Shown piece after piece: positions 44,604 to 55,900 of a stretch of 64,000 nt of DNA. The notes below the pieces were generated by a model, which saw nothing but the letters and a program-made list of their open reading frames with translations, made no database searches and had not been told where the DNA came from. Within the stretch, counting starts at the first letter, position 1, and the number at the start of each line of letters is the position of its first letter. This stretch comes from Trichosphaerium sp. ATCC 40318 (taxonomy: Eukaryota; Discosea; Flabellinia; Trichosidae), in NCBI GenBank assembly GCA_038496445.1, contig JALMLS010000377.1, positions 1 through 64,000 on the forward strand, given 5' to 3'. The translations under genes and the position numbers were made by a program.

Positions 44604-45107
44604 CTACTTCCCTTGCCCTGCCAAAGTTCCACTCTTTGGACCGCTTTTAACTCCAGCAGAGTTTTTAGCTCCCCAGTCAGCGCTATCAAATACTTGTTTC
44701 TACAGAGTATGTATTAGCAACACTATCCGCTTTCACCAATAAACGGGCGATATTTACCTTCTGGGTTGGTTTTGGTTTTGGGAGTCTACCGTACTTGCGG
44801 AAGTGCTCTTTTTGTTCCTCTGTGAGGTTTTTTGGAAGCTTCTACATTGGTTTTAGTGTATACATGAAAAAAAATACTTCAGAAATCGGCAAAATTGCAC
44901 TGCATTACAGTGCCGCGCGCAAACCGCGTAATTATAACAACAAAGCCAGATCAGTTAATCTGTTTTAGTTGGACAAAAACGCGTCTGGTTGTTTCGGGCG
45001 CGGCACTGTAGGACTGCAATGCCATTCTGCTACAATGAGGCAATTTTGAACACCGCATTGGTTTCAATAAAACGGGCGAAAGAAATCCGTACCTGTTCAG
45101 TTGACAT
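44604..45107 (-). CDS. Endosulfine/ARPP19/Igo family PP2A-B55 inhibitor
   Basis: Three exons joined at AG/GT sites give about 64 residues: MSTEQ, then KLPKNLTEEQKEHFRKYGRL PKPKPTQK, then KQVFDSADWGAKNSAGVKSG and LAGQGK-stop. The family signature is a basic helix followed by FDSGDY, whose Ser is phosphorylated by Greatwall/Rim15 so that the protein inhibits PP2A-B55. Here the motif reads FDSADW, keeping Phe-Asp-Ser-x-Asp and an aromatic. The Lys-Tyr-Gly-x-Leu-Pro spacing upstream also fits. It is shorter than animal and yeast members and lacks a long tail. Confidence 0.78.
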
Positions 45108-45548
45108 GGTGTTTATTATAGATATGACTAATTGTGTATTTGCGGTTGGTGGGCTTAAATTGTCGCCCTTAAGTTAAAAAAGCTACAACTGTTTTTGTTT
45201 TTTTTTTTTTGTACTCAGTACGTGACGCTTGGTAGAATGTACAGTACGTTTGTCGTAGATTGCGCGCCCCGACCCATCGCCCAAACGAGTAAGTAGATTG
45301 ACGCACTACAAAATTAAAACAAGCAAAAAAAGCAGTAGTAGAAGTTATTAGATTCGTTTCATTTCCGATTATGGTACACGTATTTTACAAATAAATTAGA
45401 GGTTGCACAACGCAGTGAAGGAAGTTTAAAAAAAAAATGACCATCCTAAAAACAATTTGTGGTAAGCAACTTCATTGCTCGCGAACGAAAAAAATCGAAG
45501 GGCGTACTTTTCCTGCACGGAGCATATTGATGCGTTGTTTTATACTTG
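45108..45548. other. Intergenic, no gene supported
   Basis: Contains T and A runs and a few short frames (for example one starting at 45,437) that are antisense to the next gene or low complexity. Nothing supportable. Confidence 0.5.
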
Positions 45549-46716
45549 TTAGAAATGTTGTGGTTGCAAGAGTTGTAGTTCTTCCTGCTGCCTTCTTTTT
45601 TCTTCCTCCTCGATCTCCCGTTGCTGCAACAAATGCTCTTTAAATGCATACTCTATTTTATCACGCTTATCGGCTACGGTTGCTAGACGAGAGGCAACAA
45701 CATCTTTGACAGACTCCAACAAGTTACAAATATCCTCCAATTTTTCTAGCTCTGCTTGCTTTTCGCTTATAGTGGGCGGCATATCGTATGGGTAGTCATC
45801 GTCAATGTGCGATTGCACAACCTTGCGCAACAAGGTATCAACCTTGGACTGCAGCACCGTACTTAAATGTTTGATGTCTTGTTTTAAAATGGCTGGTGAT
45901 TGAGCTTGGGATTGCAGTTCGCGTGCGAAGGTGGTGTCGTCCTCTGCGTCAGTATCGGCACGAGTTAACATACCAACCGGCGTAGTTGAGTGTCTGGAAG
46001 TGGCGGTATTGTATGGCGAGCGGTCAGGTGTTACTGTCAAGTCGCCGTGTGTGTTTGTCCTACCACGCATGGCAGTGCTCGTAGACGAAAAATTGTTGTA
46101 TGAGCCAGTGTTGTTTGCGGTGAGACGACGTTGGAAACTGCTCTTGTGTCTAGGTTTAGCGTTTTTTGCTATTTGGCTTTTCATTGGTGGTGTAGGAGGA
46201 TAGTATTCGCGAAGATCGCTATCGGTGTGTTTGGACCTGGGAGACTTTGTTTTTAGCTTATTCTTCTTTCCAGACGATATCTTTTGATTACCCAATATCG
46301 CATCCGCGGTTTGTAGCCGTCGTAGTCTTCCTGGTGACGACATTTTTTTTGACGAGGTACCATTGCTGGTCTTGTGGCTGCTGGACGGTGCATCGCTGCT
46401 ACGTGAATTCATGGTGTCGTTGTCAAGTGGTTTTGGAAACGGTGAGGCCGAATACTCGGAGCGGAGTGAGTCCGTTCTATCTGTAGACAGCGAAGCATTT
46501 TGATTGCTGCCAGCCGTTGCTTTTGAGTTTGTTTTTTTATTTCGGGAGGCTGAGCTTTGTAGTGCTTCAGACTTGCTAAGATTTGATCCAGATGATATCT
46601 TTATCCTTCCTTTACGCTTTCTGCTGCGTTTGCGGCTACTTTCTACAAGCCGCTAAGTTAGCACCTAATACATTCTAAAACACACCAAAATAACTTACCA
46701 GTCGAATTAGACGCCA
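45549..46716 (-). CDS. Disordered Ser-rich protein with C-terminal coiled coil
   Basis: Two exons: MASNSTE spliced to SSRKRSRKRKGRIKISSGSN. Then a single long exon. The first two thirds are Ser/Thr/Asn/Arg/Lys-rich and probably disordered, with a poorly conserved look. The C-terminal third is helical: ILKQDIKHLSTVLQSKVDTL, EKQAELEKLEDICNLLESVK, then KIEYAFKEHLLQQREIEEEE. A Gln-rich end follows. No family assigned. A nuclear or cytoskeletal adaptor is possible, but this is inference. Confidence 0.6.
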
Positions 46717-46912
46717 TCCTTCTTACTGTGCATGCATAAACGGCGCCTCTGGAAATAGACCAAATATTGACTTTGCTCGCTTTCCATTCGCTTTTTAAGT
46801 ACGGAACAAGTATTCCCGTACAAAACTGATAGAACCAAGTGCAAAACGCAAGCAATAACAAAGGTGCAAACGTGTTATGCGTAATAAAAATCTTTATTAC
46901 CTCGCTCACGTG

Positions 46913-48240
46913 CTATTGTTTTTTTTTTTGTACGCTCAGTTGGCGTTACAATAACGCAGTTGCAATTGACATTTGGGCCTTGCAAACGCCATATAACGCC
47001 GACTGTTAGTTGGGTGTAGTTTTTGTTCAACGGCAGCTGACACCGATCAAGGGTACTCACAAGTATCAAAGATACCTTTGTAGCTTTGGCTTTGTTATTG
47101 TACAACCTTATTTAGCGTTTCAAACAAAAAGAAGTCCAATTGGCACGCCCAAAACTTGCGTACACATTCTGGCGCGAAGTGTGGTCGCATAGAAACACTC
47201 AAGATGTTAGTGAGAGCTCTGAGAATTTGTTTACAAGTGTTGTGTACGGTATAACCTGTCATACAAGTAGTTGACACTAGTGGTAAACCTTGGCGAGTGT
47301 AAAGAAGGATTGTAATCTTGCGCCACAAAAAAAAAAAAAAAGGAACATAAAAAATCTTGCAATAGTCTTTTCCAAACAAAAAAACCCACTTGGTTTCATA
47401 CGCAAGCACAACAATACGCAACGTAAGTGACCGTGGTTGTTATTACATGGGTTTGTGAAGCACAGAAGCCTAATAAAACCGGTGCTCGTCTCTATTGAGC
47501 TTCCAACAACAAACAAACACGTACGCTACATTTTCTTGCCAAAAGAAACAAACATCAAACTCAATTTACCGAATTTTATCCATCGGGCCACCATTTCAAC
47601 TACTTCCTCCAGCTAAAAGCGTAACTCCACTCTGTACCATAAGGTACAGCGCTGCGGTTTTTTTTTTTTGTTTTTTTTTTTTTTGCTGTTGCTGTTTGGG
47701 TGTTTTCTCGCACACACCATTTGTACAAATTCCGATAGGCACAGAGGGTGTGTGGACAAACTAGCCATTTGAAAGCAACATTTTGTTGTGCTTGGCTTAT
47801 CCTCAAAACGCGCTTCGTTTATTTACGCTCAACAGCACAAAACACCTTTTTCTTTTTGCCAAGCCGCGTCCTTCCAAGTTCGACGCAAATGGGACATCTC
47901 AGCAACTTAAAGCACCGACGACAGGCTTGCTTTCATGGCGCACTACACCACCTTAAATTTTGCAGTTAAAACTACATTCTATCTAAAGTTTTGAACCGCC
48001 TTCTTCAACAATACTCCCTAAAATGCGTGTCAACGATGCTTGTGGCGTGTGGCATGTACGTGCCATTAGCACCGTTGAATTCCGTTCCTTTCGAGAAGTA
48101 TTTTTGGTGTTACGCGCTTGCGCATTCAATGATAATCACCATTTTTTTTTCTGTATTCTCAGCAAATGCTAAGCTTTTGTATACACCACAAAATTCGCTC
48201 TCAAACCGCTTCTTTGACAAGCAAAACTATTCATAATGTG
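46913..48240 (-). CDS. Probable spliced gene, unresolved exons, unrecognised
   Basis: Several minus-strand pieces look coding and are bounded by GT and AG: LEEVVEMVARWIKF (about 47,570-47,615), ITILLYTRQ joined to GYTVHNTCKQILRALTNILS and FAPECVRKFWACQLDFFLFE (about 47,105-47,320), and GVIWRLQGPNVNCNCVIV (about 46,940-47,010). I could not phase all exons or find the start. Hydrophobic strands with LLYTRQGLPLV resemble longin-type beta strands, but that is a weak impression. Treat the span as approximate. Confidence 0.35.
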
Positions 48241-48433
48241 AGTTTTACTACCACATTGTTTTGCCCGTTAGAACGTTGTCACTGCTGAGTAGCAAAATTG
48301 ACGTGAAATTTCTAACAAATTAACCCAAAAGTATTTTTGTTTTATCTTTTTTTCAAATTGTTTTTGTCTTCGCTGAAATAAGCAGTCTTGGTAATCAAAA
48401 TGTAATACTAACACCCCATTTATCAGGTAACCT

Positions 48434-50781
48434 ATGAGTGTACATAAACAGCCTATTGGCAAAGCATCATCACAATACTCTTCTCAAGGGATACTTGACG
48501 CATCTCTGGTTCCTGGTTCTCCACTCGGTGATGAGCCATTGTATTATATAGAACAGATTGTAGACCACAAAATTAAGGTAATGGTTTCACTGTAGACACT
48601 TTGGCGAAAAAAAAAATCTCTTGGCAATCCGTTTGTTCAAAAAAAAAAAGATTTTTTGGCTAACTATCGGTGTACCTGCAGAATGCGAAGAGGGAATTTT
48701 TGGTAAAGTGGTGGCGGTCTTCCTGTAAAGAGTGGGTTGTAGAGGATAATTTCCATGGCAAAATACCAGATGTTTCGTTTCTATCAAAGGTACGTTTCCT
48801 TTTTCTTTCGGTTACGTGCGTTACTTTGATTGGCTCCTATTAACGTATATAACAGTCAACAAAGCGGAAAAGCACGGACGCGCCAGAAGCTACACGGCGG
48901 TCCAAACGACAGCGGCGAATAGCTGCACCAATACACAGAGAAGACGAATATAACGGTAATTACTTTGGGTTTTTAAAGCGTGACGCGAAATCACAAAACA
49001 AATGGAAACACAAGAATTTTTTCTTATTTTCATTTTTGATCAAAAAAAAAAAAACATGACACTCACACTTCACTTTCTTACTGATTGAATAGATCCAATG
49101 GATCTAGAACCAACATATACACGAAGATCGTACAATCGCCGTTTTACCTTCTACAAGACGTTTACTTTGTTATAGACAACGTAGCAAGACATTAAATCGA
49201 TCAGTGGACTATGGTGACGATAGTGACGAGGATTCTAGTTCAGGTCTGCCTCTTTGACATCTACAATCTATTCACTCCTATTCCCAGATTTTGCCAAGAA
49301 TGAAGCGCGGTTATCAAAGTCTAAAAGTACAACGAGGAGGAAACCTAAAAAGCGAACTGTATCTAAGAAAAGTCCTACTGGTTATACAATGATTGAAGCA
49401 GCGTTACTATGCCTTGAGGGAGAGGTAAGCACTCATTAAACATTCTTTTGTTTCTCCGCAACTCCTCAGTCGCACACACGTTATTAACGACAATGCGATA
49501 TCCTTATAAAAACGTCTCTGTCCTTTCTAGATGGTCTATGAGATTGTATTTTAAAGGAATTTTTTTTGCAAAGAGTACAACACCCTTTTGTACCGTATAG
49601 CTGTACTTGCTCTTTGTTTTTACCATTAATTCCAAAACAAGGGAAGAGAAATGCATGCAAGAGAAATAGCAAAGGTTTGTATTCAAGAAGGATGGATTAA
49701 CAAAACTAAAACACCACACAATTCAATCACAGCTGCTCTGAATGGACACATCAAAAAACATGGCCAAAAATCGTCCTTTATAAAAGCAGGACCAAACATT
49801 TTTGCTCTTTCTCCGCTGCATAAGCGCAAGATGAAAAGTAAGCAGTTGAAGACTGCTAAAACAGGGAAAGGCGGTTCAAGTACAAAAGGATCTAAAAAGA
49901 AGGCTACTGTACTGGATGATGATGGCGAATTCTCTGTTCCTGGTGTAAAACCAGATAAAAAAAGTGCGGCTAAGGCCACAAGAAAACACTCAAGGCGAAA
50001 AGTGGCGTCTCCTATTACAAACAAAAAATCAAATTCTAGAGTTGGGTTAAAGGATACAAAGACTGATTCGACGTTTCCAGGCTTCAAAATATCAAGTAAT
50101 GGTGTTTCACCTAGGACGACAAGGTCTTCGCGCATTCAGTCGCGCACTACGCGCTCTACTGTAGCTAATAGTGCGATGGCAAAGGCTAAAGTTTCTAATA
50201 ATATGCTTCCTACGCATTCCCTGACAAATGGTACAAATGGTGGTATTTCTTCTCAACGCGCTCCGTATTCGAGTTCTCTGTCATCTTCTTTTTATCGAGA
50301 CGCTGCAGATACAAATTTTCCATCACATCCGCCGGTAGGAGCGGAAATTAAGATAACTGAACCGCCTCCCGAGTTAGGCTTTAATAATTTTAATGGATCC
50401 TTTTTGGACCAACCCTTTGATCAACAAATGGCTCAAGAAATAGGAGACCTTAGTTACGCAGCAGGTATAGGATCTATGTTCTCCATACAACCGATTTACT
50501 AGTTTTTTTTAGATATACCAACTTTTAAACGTGAAATATGCCTTGGTCTTGGCTGTGGCGTCTTGGTTGAATATCCATGTGAAGCTCAATTAATTCAGGT
50601 ATTTGTTTTAACTTGTAAACAAATGAGCATGAAGCTGATGTGTTTTCTTTTTTTTTAGTGTCGTCAGTGCGGCACAGTCATGGAGATTGATACTGCATCT
50701 GGGAGCCTAGTAATGACTAGTCCAAATCATAATACTCACAAACACTCGATGATAGATATGCATCCGTCGCTGGGAATATAG
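48434..50781 (+). CDS. Chromodomain plus HARE-HTH chromatin protein
   Basis: The N-terminus (MSVHKQPIGKASSQYSSQGI) leads into a chromodomain: EPLYYIEQIVDHKIK, spliced to NAKREFLVKWWRSSCKEW and VVEDNFHGKIP, with the aromatic positions Tyr and Trp for methyl-lysine present. Basic linkers follow (TRRSKRQRRIAAPIH). A HARE-HTH domain, as in ASXL proteins, is read across a splice: SPTGYTMIEAALLCLEGEG, then MHAREIAKVCIQEGWINKTK and SITAALNGHIKKHGQKSSFI, IKAGPNIFAL. A long Lys/Ser-rich linker and a C-terminal Cys pair module (CLGLGCGVLVEYPCEAQ then CRQCGTVMEID) resembling a zinc ribbon finish the protein. The combination suggests a Polycomb-deubiquitinase or histone-reader adaptor. That role is inferred. 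Confidence 0.8.
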
Positions 50782-51079
50782 TGCAGGGCAAAGCAATTTC
50801 AAAAAAAAAATAAGAAACGAAAAGATAACAATAGTTCCACGAGGTAGCCTGGCTGGTGTCCCATTTGTAGATTGTTGCTGGCCTTCTATCCTGCGTTAAC
50901 GTTCATCGCCAATTTGATTGTTAAAAACAATGTTAATAAGATTGTATTACTGCAACTTTCGTTTGTTCAAACTGCATAAAAAAAATTCGTCCTGCCAATT
51001 TACCTGAATGGTCAGTAAAGTTAAAACAACGTTAAAGCACTAAAGCACATACAAGCATTCTACTAGATCGCAGTTAAAG

Positions 51080-52688
51080 CATGGCGAACGCATCGGCACG
51101 GTTTTCTACGCTTCCTTTGCCCGTAACTGTTTAGTTAGGACCCTAGTCCTTTTGATGATTATGACTATGGCATAGAATCCTTCCAGAATGAAGATTGGGG
51201 GTAGGGGAAATTTTCTATCGTTTATTTACGTATTTTAGATTTGGTGACGCTAATGGACAAGTAAAACCAAGCAGTAAGCCTATTTTGCTTTTTATTTTAA
51301 TCAATTATGTTATACAACGACTGACAGATACAAAAGGTAGACAGGACGCTCCAACTATAATTCTAGCGGGCCAACCTAGGTAATTACACGCGAAATGGCT
51401 TGAAATAATACTATTACATTTTTGTATAAATGCTCGGCGTAATTCTTCTCTCAGGGCAGGTAAATCATCAATACAACGCGTTGTATTTCAAAAAATGTCC
51501 CCAAACGAGACATTATTCCTTCAATCCACGCACAAAGTAGTAAGACATGGTACGTAATAACGAATGTAATCCAGTGAAACAAAAAAAAACCGTTATGATC
51601 AGATATCTCACTTTCTTTTGTTAATTAGCTCTCTGCCTTGGCTCTTTTATTAATTTTAACATACTGGATACTCCTGGTGATACAGACTTTGAAGATCCTC
51701 AACATGAATCTGTATTTCAAACCTGTGGTGCATTGATATACGTCATAAATGCACAAGAATTGGATTTACAAGAGTCTCTTACTAAACTTATTAATCTCAT
51801 TAATCGTGCTTACGATGTAAATCCGCGTATTATATTTAAAGTATTCATTCATAAAGTCGATGGACTTGCAGAGGACCAACAGATTGAAGTACAACGTGGG
51901 ATCCAACAACAAATCACAGAGGAATTAAGGGTGCGTTGTCATACTGACCTTGTCCTTATATTGGATGTCAAAGCTACGCGTTACAGCTCTAAAATGCGTT
52001 TAGGAAGCTCAACTTGAGGATGTACACCCTACTCTATATCTCACCTCTATATATGATCACTCAATCTTCGAAGCTTTCTCAAAAGTTGTACAAACTCTCA
52101 TACCTGAATTACCAACACTTGAGCGTATTCTTGATTTGCTCACTGTTCATTGCCGTATGGAAAAAGCCTACCTTGTTGACAGTGTATCACGTATCTACAT
52201 TTGCACTGATTCATCTCCTACTGATATGAAAACATATGAGCTATGTTCCGACATGATCGATGTTGTTGTTGATGTGTCATGCATCTATGGGTGTGTATTC
52301 AATTACTTATTTTCAAATGGCTAACACTTCACCAAAGTGAAGGAGATGAACCTCATGAAGTTCCTGAAACTCAGGAAGCCCAAAGTTCAGATGCTGATTG
52401 CACGCATTCTATAATCAAGCTAGCAAACGGAAGCTCGCTCTATTTACAGCAAATCAACAAGTATTTGGCGCTTGTTTGCTTCTTTGGCAAGCGTGATAAG
52501 CTTGACAAGCAAGGTACTGTCATAAATGAGCTCTTTACACAAATTCAAGTGTCAATGTTAACGTTGTTTTTTTTCCTACAGGGCTCATAGCATATAATGT
52601 TTCTTGCTTCAAAAAGGCTATACAAAAAGTATTCAATGTGGCTGAAGACACACGAAAGCAACAAAAAATGCGTAAAGGCTTACTGTAA
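51080..52688 (+). CDS. RagC/D (Gtr2) GTPase
   Basis: Rag-family GTPase of the TORC1 nutrient pathway at the lysosome. The G1 loop is [11 protein letters not shown], followed by [14 protein letters not shown], the typical RagC switch region, then [13 protein letters not shown] (G3) and [20 protein letters not shown] with the HKVD (G4-like) motif. The C-terminal roadblock domain begins [20 protein letters not shown] and includes [20 protein letters not shown] and [18 protein letters not shown]. The intron at about 51,931-52,001 joins ELR to EAQLEDVHP in phase. The first exon (around 51,080) is uncertain. Animal folliculin is a GAP for RagC; a folliculin/SMCR8-type protein is encoded at 13,251-16,379. 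Confidence 0.92.
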
Positions 52689-52989
52689 TGTCACCTTTTA
52701 TTCACTATTTTTTTCTCAACTCTGCCTGTTCACTTGGAACAAATAGTTTCCTTGTGGTGGTAATAAACTAACAACTTATGTCTTGTTGCTTTGTCACGTG
52801 CGTTTCAGTGAATGCTAAAGAAAAGTCTTAAGTTTTAATGTGAAATGTCATTTACTCGAGAGATCGTGATAGAAAGTAAGTAGGCGCTGTGAGTCTACTG
52901 CTCTGGCATTAGTATGTCAATTGGAAATGCGTGTAATCAATCTTGAAGTATTCAACATTTTTCTTTATTTATTTAATGTAAGTTTACAA
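52689..52989. other. Intergenic, possible upstream exon of the helicase gene
   Basis: No gene is seen apart from a short ATG frame at 52,845 (MSFTREIVIE) followed by a GTAAGT donor. It does not join in phase to the frame starting at 52,990, so I left it out of the helicase model. Confidence 0.5.
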
Positions 52990-55900
52990 ATGCAGAGCAC
53001 TCCAGAGGTTGACGCACGCGCTTCAATACGAAAGAGTACTACAAAAAGAAAAACAATCAAGGTACAAACTGGAGAAACGCTTTAATTTATTTTATACGTA
53101 GATACGGAAGCCAAAGCGCAAGAAAACGGACGCTGAATTTTCCGACACGTTAAAACATAAAAGATGTAAAGTTACAGACTCAATCAATGCGCCGCCAAAT
53201 GCCTCGCAGAGCCATCAGAAACCCTCAAGGAAGAGAAAAAGCATCACCATCAAACGTAAATCACACAAGCGCGCCAAGCCACGTAAGAAACAACTCACTA
53301 CCGCGAATATGATAGAAACGTCACCATATCTGCCAAATGAGGTCTTGTTCGAAATATTTGGGCATCTGCCTGTTATACGTTATATCGCAAATAGCGGTAG
53401 TGTTTGCGTACGTATAGGTCTTCCATATAGCTTATTAGCTACATTTATGCTAATTTTTCAAAGCGTCAATGGCAATGTGTCGCAACAGAAATGGTTCGCG
53501 ATTGGCTGCACTTTGACACCCTGTATTTTGATACAATCTTAAAAAGTGAAATTGATTTTGATGTTACCTCTGCACCAAAACTCGCTCAGTATGTTATTTA
53601 TCCTTTTTTTTTTACTGTGTTTTCTTACATCTTTTGCAGCGTTATTAGGGGTATTGTGCGTAGACTACATCTCGAGGTATATCTCTATACGCAACACAAT
53701 GACATTAACTATTTATTAAAGTTGGGAGAGAAAGATGGAGAGAAGGTTTACGCTCAGTATACAAAATGCAATTACTCGTTGTGCAACAATTTTTATAATA
53801 GTTTTGATATCTCTACATTGCACGTGAAAAAACTATGGAGATGCGAGTCTTCTCTAAATGTTACTGAGACCAAGGTTGTAAGATTTTCTCCTCTGAATAG
53901 TGACAGTAGAGGATATACCATAAAGCTATACCTGAACACAAGGGAGTAAGTCCGCTTTTTTTTGGATTCGTTGTTGTTGAAACTCACTTTTTTTTTCTAG
54001 GCTGTCTAGAATGGCGTACAAAGGAGTACCTATCCCAAACAGTAAATTTATATTCCATTGCTTTAGTACTAGATTATATGGTCGTATTTCTAAGCTAGAT
54101 TTAACACACTTGAAAAGTCATGATTTCGATAAAGCCATTACAAAAGTATGTTAAGCATAACCAGTTTTTTGTCTTGTTTTTTTTACTTATTTTTTGTATT
54201 GTCGGCGGATTCGCTCACTATAGTCCCTCAACCAGATTCTCTAAAGTTAAAGCTTTACACCTATCAACTACAGTGCCTTAGTTGGATGATTGGTATTGAG
54301 AGACAAGTAGATCACAAAGGTAAGTATTAATACTGTTTCCCATCATTGAATGAAGTAACCTCTTTTGAGTAGACTTCAAGTACGAACCTTATTTGCCTTG
54401 GGCAATAAAGGACTCCACAATTTACGTAGACTTAAAAAACGAGAAATTGGTGGCAGAGCATAAGGAACATACAGCGAATATGCCATTCCTAGGAGGCGTT
54501 TTGGCGGATGAGATGGGTTTAGGTACCATAAAATTGTGATACATCTTAGCTATCTTCTTACTAAATCTCTTTTGTAGGCAAAACAATTGAAGGTAGTGAA
54601 CTCCTGACATACATATACCTTTGATAGTTACTCTTACTTTAGTACTGGCTTTGGCACTCTCCAACGTCGCCCCACAAGTGGTGGAGCCTTTTGTTAAACT
54701 AGAGAAGCGACCTATAATAGAAGATGCCGCTGTTGTAGCTCTAGACGGTTTTGACCATACAGTAGAACGGCATTGGGTTAGTAGAGCTAATCTGGGTACC
54801 ATTGAATCCTTCTATTGTTTGTTCTTACTGTAAGCCTATTTCAGTTTGTTGCCCTAGTCACCTAGCTAAGCAATGGAAAGACGAGATTGACAAGCATATT
54901 ACAACATCTGTAATAGTCATTAAAATCACAACAATTTCGGAGCTGAAAAAGGTCTCAATAGCAGATCTTGTTAGCGCAGGTAAGTGTAGTATGTTAGAAT
55001 GAATCAAGTTGACAAATTGCTTTATAGACTTTGTGATTGTGTCTCATCAGTTCTTCAAAAATGTAAACTACAGAAAAAGAAAGAAATACCATGTTAGTAC
55101 ATCTTGTTCTGCACCCTTTTTACTTCGAAGAGTTGTGACCTTTTGTTTGTTGTAGAATGATGGAGAGCCTAAAGAATTGATAACTCCGGCTTTGGATAGC
55201 ATTTATTGGCATAGATTGATACTGGATGAGGGTCATGAACTTATCAGTAAACCGACGTGGCAACGTAAGGGTCAACTTTTTATTACAATCAACTAACTTT
55301 ATTTCTTTTTTCAGTGATTTTTGCGCAATTACGAGCTCGATACAAGTGGTTTGTAACAGGAACACCTTTCCCAAATGAGTACGAAACACGTGACATCATC
55401 TATTCACAATCATTGTAGGCGTACAGCATGTGGTGCAGTAGCTTTCCTAGCTGATAAGGCTATACCTTGGCGAATTCGCAAACTTCGAAATCCTTTAGAG
55501 TACGTACAATTGTATTCATCTTTGTTGTGCTTAATGTACATATTTAGGATATGTAAGGATACCTGGAATACACTAGATGATATGGATAGGTACTTTGGTA
55601 CCGAGCAGGCACACGTCGGTTACACCAGGTAATAGTTTGTAATCATTACAAAAGTATTTATTAACTATTGTAGGTGGATGTATTTGGAGGTTCTATTCAG
55701 TACACTTGTTTGGCGTAATACCAAAGATAGTGCGAAGTCAGAGTGGTCGATTCCACCTTACGTAGAAAGACTGGTATGTCATCATCAACAGATTCCGTTC
55801 TGTATTCTTTTGGTTGACTTTTGTTCTTAGAAACTTATTGACTTTGATCCAATACAGCGACTTCACTACGACACTGCTGTTTTGGTAGGTTATAGATCAA

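Noticed and set aside
45931-46486. Plus-strand ORFs opposite the coiled-coil gene
   Set aside because: Shadows of the long minus-strand exon; composition (Val, Leu, Cys, Arg) mirrors its Ser/Thr/Asn codons.
49683-50135. 150-codon minus-strand ORF
   Set aside because: Antisense to the HARE-HTH and linker exon of the chromo/HARE protein, which has recognisable motifs.
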